From positions 1 to 64,000 of the forward strand of contig DATIBC010000107.1 of NCBI GenBank assembly GCA_035457725.1: a DNA stretch of 64,000 nucleotides, in the 5' to 3' direction. This document shows, one piece after another, positions 32,917 through 44,203 of the stretch (positions are counted from its first letter, which is position 1; each line of letters begins with the position of its first letter). The translations under genes were made by a program, and so were the position numbers. Below the pieces are notes generated by a model. It saw nothing but the letters and a program-made list of their open reading frames with translations, was not told the DNA's origin and did not search any database. The DNA is from DATFES01 sp035457725. Its GTDB lineage: Bacteria; Pseudomonadota; Alphaproteobacteria; CACIAM-22H2.

Positions 32917-33711
32917 ATGTCCCAACAGAAAGTCGTCACGCGTGAGGAGTGGGTGGTTGCGCGCAAAGCGCTTCTCGCCAAGGAGAAGGAGCTCACCCGG
33001 CGGCGCGACGCGCTCAACGCAGAGCGCCGCGATTTGCCGATAGTCAGGATCGACACGGCGTACATATTCGACGGTCCCGGCGGGCCCGCGACGCTGCGCG
33101 ATCTATTCGACGGCCGGCGCCAGCTCATCGTCTATCATTTCATGTTCGACCCTGGTACGGCTCCGCCTGGCCGATCGGGCGCACCGTGGGATGAAGGCTG
33201 CCCGGGCTGCTCCCATATCGCCGACAACCTTCCGCACCTCGCGCATCTGCGCGCGCGCGATACCTCGCTCGTTTTCGTATCGCGCGCGCCGCTGGCCAAG
33301 ATCGTGCCCTTCAAGGCCCGCATGGGCTGGACCGTACCCTGGTATTCGTCGTTCGGAAGCGACTTCAACTACGACTTCCACGTCACGCTCGACGAGGCCA
33401 GGGGCTGCGTCGAGTGGAATTACGAAAGCGCGGCCGCGCTCGCCGAGGCAGGCGTGATTTCGTCGACGCCATGCGAGCTGCCGGGCGTCAGCGTCTTCTT
33501 GAGCCGGGGCGACGAGGTCTTCCACACCTATTCCGCCTATGCGCGCGGCCTCGATCCGCTGCTCGGCAGTTATCAGTATCTCGACTTGACGCCCTTTGGT
33601 CGAGGCGAGGGCTGGGGCGGGATGCCCGATCTCGACGGCCGAGGGCAGGGTTGGCTCAGGCACCACGACCGGTATGTCGGCGAGGAGTCCAAGTCGTGCT
33701 GCGCCTCATGA
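32917..33711 (+). CDS. DUF899 family thioredoxin-like protein
   Basis: 264 residues. The family features are VTREEWVVARKALLAKEKEL at the N-terminus, then a redox-fold region FDGRRQLIVYHFMFDPG, GCPGCSHIADN (CxxC), TSLVFVSRAP and MGWTVPWYSSFGSDFNYDF, ending with a typical HHDRY near the C-terminus. DUF899 proteins are predicted thioredoxin-like or dithiol-disulfide oxidoreductases; their substrate is unknown. The CPGC motif keeps both Cys. ATG 32917 is used; GTG 32902 is an alternative. Confidence 0.86.
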   Translation: MSQQKVVTREEWVVARKALLAKEKELTRRRDALNAERRDLPIVRIDTAYIFDGPGGPATLRDLFDGRRQLIVYHFMFDPGTAPPGRSGAPWDEGCPGCSHIADNLPHLAHLRARDTSLVFVSRAPLAKIVPFKARMGWTVPWYSSFGSDFNYDFHVTLDEARGCVEWNYESAAALAEAGVISSTPCELPGVSVFLSRGDEVFHTYSAYARGLDPLLGSYQYLDLTPFGRGEGWGGMPDLDGRGQGWLRHHDRYVGEESKSCCAS

Positions 33712-33878
33712 AACCGGCGCGCGACCAAGCCCCCGCCAGGCGGGAGCGTACATCCAATCGGGATTGTCGCGTGCCGATCTAGTTCTTGCGCACGAAGCAG
33801 GCGAACGCAGCAAGACCATTCGGACCGCTCCACCGTCCGGCTTACTAATCGATCCCTAAACAGCGAAAAGGAGACGAC

Positions 33879-34283
33879 ATGCAGATCCAGCCCTATCTTT
33901 TTTTCGATGGCCGCTGCGAGGAGGCAATCGAGTTCTATCGGCGCGAGCTTGGCGCCGAGGTTCAGATGCTGATGCGTTTCAAGGAGAATCCCGATCGGTC
34001 GATGCCCCCGCCAGTGGACGGCGAGAAGGTGATGCACACCAGCATTCGGATCGGCAGTACGACAGTGCTGGCGTCGGATGGCAGGTGCGCGGGGCAGCCG
34101 ACCTTCCAGGGATTCGCCCTTTCGCTGACGGTGCCGAACGAGGCCGAGGCCGAGCGGCTATACGGCGCGCTTGCCAAGGGCGGGAAGGAGCAGATGCCGT
34201 TGGCGAAGACTTTCTTTTCGCCGCGCTTCGGCATGGTCGCCGATCGTTTCGGCGTCTCGTGGATGGTCTACGTGGCGCCGTAA
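33879..34283 (+). CDS. PhnB-like VOC superfamily protein
   Basis: 134 residues: MQIQPYLFFDGRCEEAIEFY, KVMHTSIRIGSTTVLASDG, FALSLTVPNEAEAERLYGAL and MPLAKTFFSPRFGMVADRFG, matching the PhnB/YjdN-like glyoxalase-fold group. An AAGGAGA before the ATG gives a good start. Function is unknown; genes like this often sit with YciI-like and DUF899 genes, as here. The 166-base gap upstream contains no supported gene. Confidence 0.86.
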   Translation: MQIQPYLFFDGRCEEAIEFYRRELGAEVQMLMRFKENPDRSMPPPVDGEKVMHTSIRIGSTTVLASDGRCAGQPTFQGFALSLTVPNEAEAERLYGALAKGGKEQMPLAKTFFSPRFGMVADRFGVSWMVYVAP

Positions 34284-34341
34284 ACGTCGGATCGGCGACG
34301 AAATCCATCGGCGAAACGCATAGCGAGCGGGAGATCGACCA

Positions 34342-34770
34342 ATGCGATTCATGATGTTGATGATTCCGAAAGGCTACGAGAAAGCGGCGCCGGGCGCGAT
34401 GCCGGACGCCAAAGCCGTCGAGGCAATGATGAAATACAATGAATCGCTGCAGAAGGCGGGGGTGCTGCTGGCGCTCGACGGCCTCCATCCTCCTTCGATG
34501 GGCGCGCGCGTCTCCTTCTCTGGCGGAAAGGCCAAGGTGACCGAGGGTCCATTCGGCGAGGCGAAGGAGGTGCTCGGCGGCTACTGGATGATCGACGTGA
34601 AATCGAAGCAAGAAGCGATCGACTGGGCGTCGCGTTGTCCTGCTTCCGACAACGAAGTGATTGAGATCCGCCAGGTTCAGGAGATGTCGGATTTTCCCGA
34701 CGACGTCAAAGCGGCGGTGGCGAAATTCCCCGAGGCGCAGGCTCGTCCCAGGGCGCGCAAGGCGCGGTGA
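34342..34770 (+). CDS. YciI-like (DGPF) domain protein
   Basis: 142 residues with the YCII/DGPF fold: MRFMMLMIPKGYEKAAPGAM, AMMKYNESLQKAGVLLALDG, KVTEGPFGEAKEVLGGYWMI and ASRCPASDNEVIEIRQVQEM. These are dimeric ferredoxin-like proteins; a His/Asp pair that could be catalytic is less clear here. Function is unknown. GGGAG precedes the ATG. It ends with a basic Arg/Ala tail. It is commonly found beside extracytoplasmic sigma-factor genes, but none is present here. Confidence 0.86.
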   Translation: MRFMMLMIPKGYEKAAPGAMPDAKAVEAMMKYNESLQKAGVLLALDGLHPPSMGARVSFSGGKAKVTEGPFGEAKEVLGGYWMIDVKSKQEAIDWASRCPASDNEVIEIRQVQEMSDFPDDVKAAVAKFPEAQARPRARKAR

Positions 34771-34996
34771 GGCGATGCACGATCTTGCAGCGGCGAACGA
34801 GGCCTGAGGACCGCGATTTCGACAGAAAGTCAGCGTCTTGGACGCTGTCCGCCGACGGGACGTGGACCGGATCACCGGCGAACGCTATCTATGCGCAGAT
34901 TTCGGAAGTTTGGGACTAACACGAGCCGATTGCCGGAGTGTGGCTGCCGGGCTCGGAGGGATGCTAAACTTATTTTTTGTGTTCGCGGGACCGACC
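34771..34996. other. Intergenic, nothing recognised
   Basis: 226 bases between the YciI-like gene and a small winged-helix-like gene. A long in-frame extension runs back from the latter to TTG 34838, but its codons look non-coding, so I leave it out. Confidence 0.35.
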
Positions 34997-35260
34997 ATGA
35001 CCGAGGAAAAGCGCGCACTTGTTCTCGATCTTGTCGAGTGGGTGGCGATCCAGCCAAGAACCTACTCCGAAGTGATGGAGGCTTGGCGCACCTCATGCCC
35101 AAGGCTGACGATTTGGGAAGATGCGGTGGACCGGGGCCTTGTCAGCTGCCGCCGTGAGAAAGGGATCCGGACGATCGTAAGGGCGACGCCCTTGGGGCTG
35201 GCGGTTCTTAAGGACGCGGGCCGATTACCGGGTACGATCGCTTCCGCGGCGGTCGACTGA
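34997..35260 (+). CDS. Small winged-helix-like hypothetical protein
   Basis: 87 residues: MTEEKRALVLDLVEWVAIQP, RTYSEVMEAWRTSCPRLTIW, EDAVDRGLVSCRREKGIRTI, VRATPLGLAVLKDAGRLP. Helix-helix-recognition-like helix-wing order and the closing 'TPLGLAVL' beta/helix resemble winged-helix DNA-binding proteins such as small PadR/MarR-like factors. No known family is named. The start at ATG 34997 is chosen because upstream sequence looks non-coding. A transcription factor is plausible but uncertain. Confidence 0.6.
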   Translation: MTEEKRALVLDLVEWVAIQPRTYSEVMEAWRTSCPRLTIWEDAVDRGLVSCRREKGIRTIVRATPLGLAVLKDAGRLPGTIASAAVD

Positions 35261-35371
35261 GAAAACAGACATTTCGCGCCGCCCGCGCCAAGCCCGCCGC
35301 AGGAGCGATACATGCCGCATTGATGGAAGGCCGGGTAAGGAACCGCTGACAACAATCTTCGAATACGCCGC
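35261..35371. other. Intergenic between convergent genes
   Basis: A 111-base gap between the small winged-helix-like gene and the end of recG. No clear hairpin with a T-run and no open frame of interest. Confidence 0.4.
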
Positions 35372-37456
<2,085 letters not shown>

Positions 37457-37545
37457 CGTGGGGAGGAATTGTTGCAGCGGCCTGAGCGGCTGACATTGCG
37501 CGACGAAAGCCTTATATCCTTAACCCACGCCGACGGATTCTCCCA
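37457..37545. promoter_or_regulatory. Divergent promoter region between recG and sdhE
   Basis: An 89-base gap separating the leftward recG from the rightward sdhE-mfd pair; both must be initiated here. I see no strong consensus elements. The bases before sdhE contain CTTATATCC near 37510-37518, which could serve as a -10. Confidence 0.4.
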
Positions 37546-37809
37546 ATGAACGAACCCTTGGAGCAGCGCCGCAAGCGGCTGATCTACCGCAGCCAGTACA
37601 GCGGCATGAAGGAAACCGACCTGCTCCTCGGTGCGTTCGCGCGCCGCTTCGTGCCGCAATTCACGCCCGAACAGCTTGACCGGTACGAAGCTCTGCTAGC
37701 CGAGGCGGATCCCGACATCTTCGACTGGGCGAGCGGCCGCGCGGCGGTTCCATCGTCTCACGCGCACGACGTCATGACACTGCTTCAGAACTTTAAGAAT
37801 AATACGTAA
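37546..37809 (+). CDS. sdhE: Succinate dehydrogenase FAD assembly factor SdhE
   Basis: 87 residues of the SdhE/YgfY (DUF339) family: EQRRKRLIYRSQYSGMKETD, LLLGAFARRFVPQFTPEQLD and EADPDIFDWASGR. SdhE promotes covalent FAD attachment to the flavoprotein subunit of succinate dehydrogenase. The usual RG motif reads R-S-Q-Y-S-G here, with the Gly conserved. It sits between recG and mfd, a neighbourhood seen in many alphaproteobacteria. The mfd start lies four bases after its stop, so the two are probably co-translated. Confidence 0.88.
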   Translation: MNEPLEQRRKRLIYRSQYSGMKETDLLLGAFARRFVPQFTPEQLDRYEALLAEADPDIFDWASGRAAVPSSHAHDVMTLLQNFKNNT

Positions 37810-37813
37810 CACA

Positions 37814-40800
37814 TTGATAAAAAATTTAAATTTCATCAAGGAAAGGCAGCGTATCGAAATTGCCGGCGCGCCCCCGGGCGTCGATGCGATTCTGCTTGGA
37901 GCGGGCGTCGCCGCAGGTCGACGGCTGATCCACGTCGCACGCGACGATGCACGGATGAGCGCGCTTGCCGAGGCGGTGCAGTTCTTCAATCCGGACGCAT
38001 CGATCCTCACGTTTCCGGCGTGGGACTGCCTGCCGTATGATCGCGTATCGCCCAATGGCGAGGTGGTGAGCCGGCGGATCGACACGCTCACACGGCTGGC
38101 TGGTCCGGAAAACGGCGCCGCAGGCGCTTTGCTCGTCGTCACCACGATCAACGCGGTCCTGCAGCGCGTCCCGGTGGCGGCGACCTTCGCCGACGCGGTG
38201 TTCGAGGCGACGGCCGGCGAACATTTGGCGCTCGAAGCGTTGCTTCAATTTCTCGGGCGCGACGGCTATCGCCGCGCCGACACCGTGCGCGAACCCGGCG
38301 AGTTCGCATTGCGCGGCGGAATCGTCGATCTTTTCCCACCCGGAACGAGCGAGCCCCTGCGCCTCGATCTCTTCGGCGAAACCCTCGAGGCCATCCGCAC
38401 GTTCGATCCAATGAGCCAGCGGTCGACTGGGCGCGCCGAGCGCTTCGCGCTAAAACCGGTGAGCGAGATCCTCCTCGACGCCACGGCCGTGGCGCGCTTT
38501 CGTTCCGGCTATCGCGAATTGTTCGGCGCGGTGTCGGATGCCGATCCGCTCTATGCATCCATCAGCGCCGGACGCCGGCATCCCGGATATGAGCATTGGC
38601 TGCCGCTGTTCCACGCAAAGCTCGCGACGCTGCCCGATTATCTTCCCGACGCCGCGATCACGCTCGATCACCAGGCCGACGAGGCGGTTGCCGCGCGACT
38701 CGAGCAGATCCGCGAGTTCTACGATGCGCGGCAGGCTTTGTTGCGCCGCAAGGACAGCGGCGAGACGTACAAGCCGTTGCCCCCCGATCGGCTCTATGTC
38801 AACGCCGACGAATGGCGAGCGATGCTTGGCGCGCGAGCGGTCGCCGCGTTCACGCCCTTTGGCCGCGACGCGATCGTCGGCACCGCAGCGACGGTCGTCG
38901 ACGCCGGCGGCAAGGTCGGCGCCGATTTCAGCGCCGCCCGCGCTCAGCCCGACCGCAACCTCTTCGACGCGGTGCGCGACTATCTTGCCGCCGAGGCGCG
39001 GCAGGGACGGCGGGTGGTGGTTGCCTCGTATAGCGTCGGCTCGCGCGAGCGGCTGGGAGCACTGCTCGCCGATCATGGCGTCGCCGGAGCGACGCAGGTC
39101 GCCGACGGGCGGGCACTCGAGGCGTTGCCGCCCGCTTCGGTGGCGCTCGCCGTGCTGGCGCTCGAGCGAGGATTCGTCACCTCGACGCTGAGCGTTGTCA
39201 GCGAACAGGATATTCTCGGCGACCGTCTGGTGCGCGCCGTGCGGCGCCGCAAGCGGCCGGAAAATTTCCTTACCGAAGCGTCGACGCTGTCGGAGGGCGA
39301 CCTCGTGGTGCATGTCGACCACGGCATCGGACGCTACGACGGCCTCACCGCCCTCGAAGTCGCCGGCGCGCCGCACGACTGCCTGCGCATAATCTACGAC
39401 GGCGGCGACAAGCTGTTCGTGCCGGTCGAGAACATCGACATGCTGTCGCGCTACGGCTCGGAGGAGGCCGGCGTCCCGCTCGACAAGCTCGGCGGAGCGC
39501 AATGGCAAGCGCGAAAAGCGCGGGTCAAGCGGCGGATCAGCGAAATCGCCGGCAAGCTCATCCAGATCGCCGCCGAACGGCAGCTTCGCCTGGGCGACGC
39601 GCTTTCACCGCCGACCGGCATCTACGAAGAGTTCTGCGCCCGTTTTCCCTATCCTGAAACCGACGATCAGGCCCGCGCGATCGACGACACACTAAGCGAT
39701 CTGGCCTCGGGCCGGCCGATGGACCGGCTGATCTGCGGCGACGTCGGCTTCGGCAAGACCGAGGTGGCGCTCCGCGCAGCCTTCATCGCCGCGATGGGCG
39801 GCATGCAGGTCGCCATCGTCGTGCCGACGACGCTGCTGAGCCGCCAACACTTTCGCACGTTCCGCGAGCGTTTCGACGGATTGCCGCTGCGCGTCGAGCA
39901 ACTGTCGCGCCTCGTGCCTGCCAGGACGGCGGCCGAGATCAAGCGCGACATCGCCGACGGCAAGGTCGATATCGTTGTCGGCACGACGGCGCTGCTCGCC
40001 AAATCGATCGCGTTCAGGCGGCTCGGCCTATTGATCGTCGACGAGGAGCAGCATTTCGGCGTCTCGCAAAAGGAGCGCCTGAAGCAGCTTAAGGCGAATG
40101 TCCACGTCTTGACGCTGACGGCGACGCCGATCCCGCGCACCCTGCAGATGGCCCTCGCCGGCGTGCGCGACATGAGCATCATCGCTAGTCCGCCGGTCGA
40201 CCGGTTGGTCGTGCGGACGTTCGTGATGCCGTACGACCCCGTGGTGCTGCGCGAAGCGATCATGCGCGAGAGATTTCGCGGCGGGCAGGCATTCTATGTT
40301 TGCCCGCGCATCGAAGATCTGCCGCATGTTCGCCAGCGCCTCGCGGAAGTCGCGCCCGAATGCAAAATCGCGGTGGCGCACGGCCGCCTGAGCGCGCGCG
40401 AAATCGAAGCGGTGATGAGCGGCTTTTACGACGGCGCATACGACATCCTGCTCTCGACCAATATCATCGAATCCGGCCTCGATATTCCGCGGGTCAACAC
40501 GATCGTCGTCCACCGCGCCGACATGTTCGGTTTGGCGCAGCTGTACCAGCTACGCGGGCGGGTCGGGCGGGCCAAGGTCCGTGCCTACGCATACCTGACC
40601 GTACCGCATGACCGGCTTCTGACGGCGGCGGCGCAGAAGCGCCTCGAAGTCATGCAGACGCTGGACAGCCTGGGCGCCGGGTTCCAGCTCGCCTCCTACG
40701 ACCTCGACATTCGCGGCGCCGGTAATCTCCTGGGCGAGGAGCAGTCGGGCCACATCCGCGAGGTCGGCATCGAGCTCTATCAACACATGCTCGAAGAGGC

Positions 40801-41296
40801 GGTGCGCGCGACGCGCGAACAAGGTGTCGCTGCGGCGCCGGCGGAAGATTGGACGCCGCAAATCAGCGTTGGCATGCCAGTATTGATTCCAGAGAGCTAC
40901 GTCGAGGACCTTGGTGTGCGCCTCGGTCTCTACCGGCGAATTGCCACGTTGGTCGATCAGCAGGAGATCGACGCATTCGCCGCCGAGCTGATCGATCGTT
41001 TCGGCAAACTCCCGGACGAGGTGCACAATCTTCTCGACATCGTGCGGATCAAACGACTTTGCCGCGCCGCCGGCGTGGAGAAAATCGATGCTGGGCCAAA
41101 AGGAGCGGTGATCAGCTTTCGCGACAATCGGTTCGCGCGGCCGGAAAAGCTCATCGCTTTCATCACTCGCGAACAGACCAGCGTTAAACTACGGCCCGAC
41201 CACAAGCTCGTCTTCATGCAGACGTGGGACGAGCCGAAAGCCCGGCTCTCGGGCGTCAACGGCCTGCTCGATCGCCTCGTCAAGCTGGCGGCGTGA
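37814..41296 (+). CDS. mfd: Transcription-repair coupling factor Mfd
   Basis: 1160 residues, the usual size. Order: UvrB-homology region (FPAWDCLPYDRVSPNGEVVS near 70), RNA-polymerase interaction domain beginning EGDLVVHVDHGIGRYDGL (about 494), then translocase motifs: Walker A CGDVGFGKTEVALRAAF (about 641), DEEQ in LIVDEEQHFGVSQ (about 741), TATPIPRTL, and QLRGRVGR, then the C-terminal TRCF domain. Mfd removes stalled RNA polymerase and recruits UvrA. The start appears to be TTG at 37814, with AAAATTTAAATTT following; no ATG fits the conserved N-terminus. The weak start suggests low or coupled translation from sdhE. Confidence 0.96.
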   Translation: MIKNLNFIKERQRIEIAGAPPGVDAILLGAGVAAGRRLIHVARDDARMSALAEAVQFFNPDASILTFPAWDCLPYDRVSPNGEVVSRRIDTLTRLAGPENGAAGALLVVTTINAVLQRVPVAATFADAVFEATAGEHLALEALLQFLGRDGYRRADTVREPGEFALRGGIVDLFPPGTSEPLRLDLFGETLEAIRTFDPMSQRSTGRAERFALKPVSEILLDATAVARFRSGYRELFGAVSDADPLYASISAGRRHPGYEHWLPLFHAKLATLPDYLPDAAITLDHQADEAVAARLEQIREFYDARQALLRRKDSGETYKPLPPDRLYVNADEWRAMLGARAVAAFTPFGRDAIVGTAATVVDAGGKVGADFSAARAQPDRNLFDAVRDYLAAEARQGRRVVVASYSVGSRERLGALLADHGVAGATQVADGRALEALPPASVALAVLALERGFVTSTLSVVSEQDILGDRLVRAVRRRKRPENFLTEASTLSEGDLVVHVDHGIGRYDGLTALEVAGAPHDCLRIIYDGGDKLFVPVENIDMLSRYGSEEAGVPLDKLGGAQWQARKARVKRRISEIAGKLIQIAAERQLRLGDALSPPTGIYEEFCARFPYPETDDQARAIDDTLSDLASGRPMDRLICGDVGFGKTEVALRAAFIAAMGGMQVAIVVPTTLLSRQHFRTFRERFDGLPLRVEQLSRLVPARTAAEIKRDIADGKVDIVVGTTALLAKSIAFRRLGLLIVDEEQHFGVSQKERLKQLKANVHVLTLTATPIPRTLQMALAGVRDMSIIASPPVDRLVVRTFVMPYDPVVLREAIMRERFRGGQAFYVCPRIEDLPHVRQRLAEVAPECKIAVAHGRLSAREIEAVMSGFYDGAYDILLSTNIIESGLDIPRVNTIVVHRADMFGLAQLYQLRGRVGRAKVRAYAYLTVPHDRLLTAAAQKRLEVMQTLDSLGAGFQLASYDLDIRGAGNLLGEEQSGHIREVGIELYQHMLEEAVRATREQGVAAAPAEDWTPQISVGMPVLIPESYVEDLGVRLGLYRRIATLVDQQEIDAFAAELIDRFGKLPDEVHNLLDIVRIKRLCRAAGVEKIDAGPKGAVISFRDNRFARPEKLIAFITREQTSVKLRPDHKLVFMQTWDEPKARLSGVNGLLDRLVKLAA

Positions 41297-41314
41297 TCGG
41301 CGCCAGGCGCGGCG

Positions 41315-43621
41315 TCATTCGCCGTCGAGAGCGCGGCGAACCGCCTCGGCCAATTCGGCCTTTCGATACGGCTTGGCCAGCAGCGCCCCGGCGTCGACCG
41401 GCAGTTCGGCCGGGCGCGACGCCTCCTCGGCGAAACCCGAAGTGAACAGAAGCTTGATGTCGGGTCGCATGCGGCGCGCCTTGGCGGCCAAATGCCAGCC
41501 ATTGAGCCCGCCCGGCATGACGATGTCCGAGAAGAGAAGATCGATGTCGACAATGTCGCAATCGAGCCAGGCGAGTGCTTCGCGCGAATTCGTCGCCTCG
41601 ACCACCGTGTACCCTAGTTCATCCAATTGCTGGACGACCAAACGCCGAACGAGAGGGCTATCCTCGACGACGAGAATCGTCTCGCCACCGGCCGGTGGCT
41701 GGTGCGGCGTCGAATTGGCGCGTAGGCCGGCCGGGGTTCCGGCGCTCTTGCAGCGCGGAAACAGCAGATGCACCTTGGTGCCGCGGCCGGGCACGCTATC
41801 GATCCGCACGTCGCCGCCGGTCTGTTTCATGAATCCATAGACCATGCTCAGGCCAAGGCCGGTGCCTTTTCCAACTTCCTTGGTCGTGTAGAAAGGTTCG
41901 ACCGCCCGCGCCATAACATCGGACGTCATGCCGACGCCGGTGTCGGCGACCGTCAGCCGGACGCCATCGCCATCGATCCGCGGGCGATCGTATCCGTCGG
42001 ACGAGGCGGGTACATTTGCGCTTTCGAACCGCAACGTGCCGCCGAGCGGCATGGCGTCGCGCGCGTTGATCGCCAGATTGAGCAGCGCCGTCTCCACCTG
42101 CGCCGCGTCGGCCATCACCGGCCAAACGCCCGGCGACAATTCGGCTTCGATAGCGATCCCGGGCCCCAACGTGCGGGCCAACAGTTCGCGCACGCCCGAC
42201 ACCGCCTCATTGACGTCGAGCAGCACTGGCTGGAGTTTCTGCCGCCTGGCGAAAGCCAGCAAGCGGTGGGTGAGGGCGGTTCCGCGTATCGCCGCGATCC
42301 GCGTCGTCTCGACGAGTTGGCGCGCCGGCGCGTCGTTGGACAGCCGTTCGGCCAGCAATTCGGTGTTGCCGATGATCACCGTGAGCAGATTGTTGAAGTC
42401 GTGAGCGAGTCCGCCGGTGAGCTGGCCGACGGCGTCCATTTTCTGGATTTCGCGTAAATGCGCTTCCATTTTTTTCTGCTCGGTCACGTCGGCGACCACG
42501 GTGCCCACGGCGGCGATGACGCCGGCGTCGTTGCGCACCGGGAATTTGACCATCATCGCGGTGATCGAGCCGCCGCGGCGCGGCGCGACGACCTCGCGCT
42601 GAATCGATTCGCCGCGCGCCAGGACTTCGCGATCGATGGCTTCGAAGACCTCGGAATATTCGGCCGGGTAGAGGTGGCTGAGCGTTTTGCCGATGACGTC
42701 CGCCGCGTCGACGTTGTGATCGCGTTCGAAGGCGCGGTTGACGAACAAGTATCGCCCCTCCAGGTCCTTCAATGTAACGTCGAACGGGGCATGGTCCATG
42801 ATCGCCTGGAAGCGGGCCTGCGCGTCGCGCAATGCCGCCTCCACCTGCTGCTGCGCCGAAATGTCGCTGGCGATCGAACCGATGAGCTCGACTTCCCCGT
42901 CGGCGTCGAACACCGGAAACTTGATCGAGACGACGAGCGAGGTCGGATCCATTTCGTCATTGGGTTCGATGTACTGCGCCGCGCGGCCGGTCCGCATGAC
43001 TTCGTCGTTATGCGCGGAAATCACCGCGCCGCTTCGCGGGCCGAACAGCTCGAATGCAGTCTTGCCAAGCGCTTGGTCGCGAGGAATGCGGAAAATCCGC
43101 TCGAACGCGGTGTTAACGAATACATACCGTCCCTCGCGGTCCTTGAGCGTGATCGACGCCGGCGCATTCTCGACGATCGCCCGCAGACGCGCCCGGTTCT
43201 CACCCAGCGCCCGAGCCGATTCATATCGGTCGGTGATATCGCTCAAATGGATGACGATTCCGCCGGAAGGCATGCGGCGGCTCGAAGCGCGCGCCCAACG
43301 GCCTCTCGGGAACTTGCGATCGGCGGTCGAGCCGGCGGGGTCGCGAATTTGGGTCAGCCGCATCTTTAGCCACTCATCGACCTGGCCGATCGCGTCGGGC
43401 GTCAGGCCGCATTCCGCGCGCGTGCGGAGCAGCGTTTCGATGCTGATCCCCTTGATCAGAAGCTCGGGCGTTTCGGCGAAGAACTCGCGGAAGCGCTGAT
43501 TGCAGTCGATGAGCCGCTCGTCGGCGCCGAATATCGCGATCCCGTCCTCTAGGCTGTCGATCGCCTCGCAGTAGACCGAGGCTCTCGAACTTCGTCTCGG
43601 CGCGTTTGGGCGTTTCGACAT
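41315..43621 (-). CDS. Hybrid sensor histidine kinase with three PAS domains and C-terminal receiver
   Basis: 768 residues. Domain order: three PAS-type domains (about 20-130, 140-265 and 270-390; for example ENAPASITLKDREGRYVFVN and DHAPFDVTLKDLEGRYLFVN), HisKA with the phosphorylatable His in GGLAHDFNNLLT (about 407), HATPase_c with N box LAINARD and G boxes ADTGVGM and GTGLGLSMVYG, then a receiver domain with Asp in LLFSDIVMPGG (about 699). There are no transmembrane segments, so it is a soluble sensor. It is orphan: no response regulator is adjacent. The H-D-F-N-N motif places it with the ADFNN-type kinases common in alphaproteobacteria. Confidence 0.93.
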   Translation of the reverse strand: MSKRPNAPRRSSRASVYCEAIDSLEDGIAIFGADERLIDCNQRFREFFAETPELLIKGISIETLLRTRAECGLTPDAIGQVDEWLKMRLTQIRDPAGSTADRKFPRGRWARASSRRMPSGGIVIHLSDITDRYESARALGENRARLRAIVENAPASITLKDREGRYVFVNTAFERIFRIPRDQALGKTAFELFGPRSGAVISAHNDEVMRTGRAAQYIEPNDEMDPTSLVVSIKFPVFDADGEVELIGSIASDISAQQQVEAALRDAQARFQAIMDHAPFDVTLKDLEGRYLFVNRAFERDHNVDAADVIGKTLSHLYPAEYSEVFEAIDREVLARGESIQREVVAPRRGGSITAMMVKFPVRNDAGVIAAVGTVVADVTEQKKMEAHLREIQKMDAVGQLTGGLAHDFNNLLTVIIGNTELLAERLSNDAPARQLVETTRIAAIRGTALTHRLLAFARRQKLQPVLLDVNEAVSGVRELLARTLGPGIAIEAELSPGVWPVMADAAQVETALLNLAINARDAMPLGGTLRFESANVPASSDGYDRPRIDGDGVRLTVADTGVGMTSDVMARAVEPFYTTKEVGKGTGLGLSMVYGFMKQTGGDVRIDSVPGRGTKVHLLFPRCKSAGTPAGLRANSTPHQPPAGGETILVVEDSPLVRRLVVQQLDELGYTVVEATNSREALAWLDCDIVDIDLLFSDIVMPGGLNGWHLAAKARRMRPDIKLLFTSGFAEEASRPAELPVDAGALLAKPYRKAELAEAVRRALDGE

Positions 43622-43884
43622 TCCGATTCCTGACCCGGCCGGTCAGTCTCCCTCAACATCCAGCATATTACACGCCGCGTCGATCGCAATACCGTCTATT
43701 CAGGAGACGAACCCAGTATGACTGCGAAAGTGAGCGCGTTGTCCCGTCCAAGCGGTGGCGAGACTTATATTTGTCACGGCATTCTCGCGATGCCGTACGG
43801 GCGTATGCCCTAGTTCAAATTCGAGACGTCAGTATGGCGATCGGCGGACACGGTGACCACGCCACAGCAGCAGAGAGGATAGCA
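43622..43884. other. Divergent intergenic region
   Basis: 263 bases between the leftward kinase and the rightward YqjD-like gene. It contains the GAGAGGA ribosome-binding site near 43873-43879 for the latter. Long frames cross it but carry no protein-like features, so I call none. Confidence 0.4.
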
Positions 43885-44181
43885 ATGAAAGTACGCAATA
43901 ATCACGTGGACCTGGGCGCCGACGTCGAGGCGCTGCGTAACGAACTCGGCCGGCTCTGTGAGCATGTCGGCGCGATTGGCAAGGCAATGGAGCGGCTGAC
44001 CGGCGACGCCGGCGTCGTTGCACGCGAGTCGACGGAGGCGGCCTTTCGTGATGCGGGCGAGGGGCTCGGATCCGCGATCAATGGTCTCGAAAGTCGCGTC
44101 GGTGCAAGTCCACTCGCCAGCCTCGCAACGGCGTTCGGGACGGGTATCCTGCTCGGAATGTTCTTCGATCGCCGTCGATAG
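43885..44181 (+). CDS. ElaB/YqjD-like (DUF883) small membrane-anchored protein
   Basis: 98 residues: MKVRNNHVDLGADVEALRNE, helical LGRLCEHVGAIGKAMERLTG, DAGEGLGSAINGLESRV and a C-terminal hydrophobic segment ASLATAFGTGILLGMFF followed by basic DRRR. That is the general architecture of ElaB/YqjD/DUF883 proteins, which associate with the inner membrane and ribosomes and are stress induced. GAGAGGA gives a good ribosome-binding site. It is followed by a small membrane-protein gene and a transporter gene, probably one operon. Confidence 0.75.
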   Translation: MKVRNNHVDLGADVEALRNELGRLCEHVGAIGKAMERLTGDAGVVARESTEAAFRDAGEGLGSAINGLESRVGASPLASLATAFGTGILLGMFFDRRR

Positions 44182-44203
44182 CATCGGACAAAGCGTAGAT
44201 CCC

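Noticed and set aside
34838..34996. N-terminal extension of the small winged-helix-like protein to TTG 34838.
   Set aside because: The extra residues are low quality and lack a ribosome-binding site; ATG 34997 fits better.
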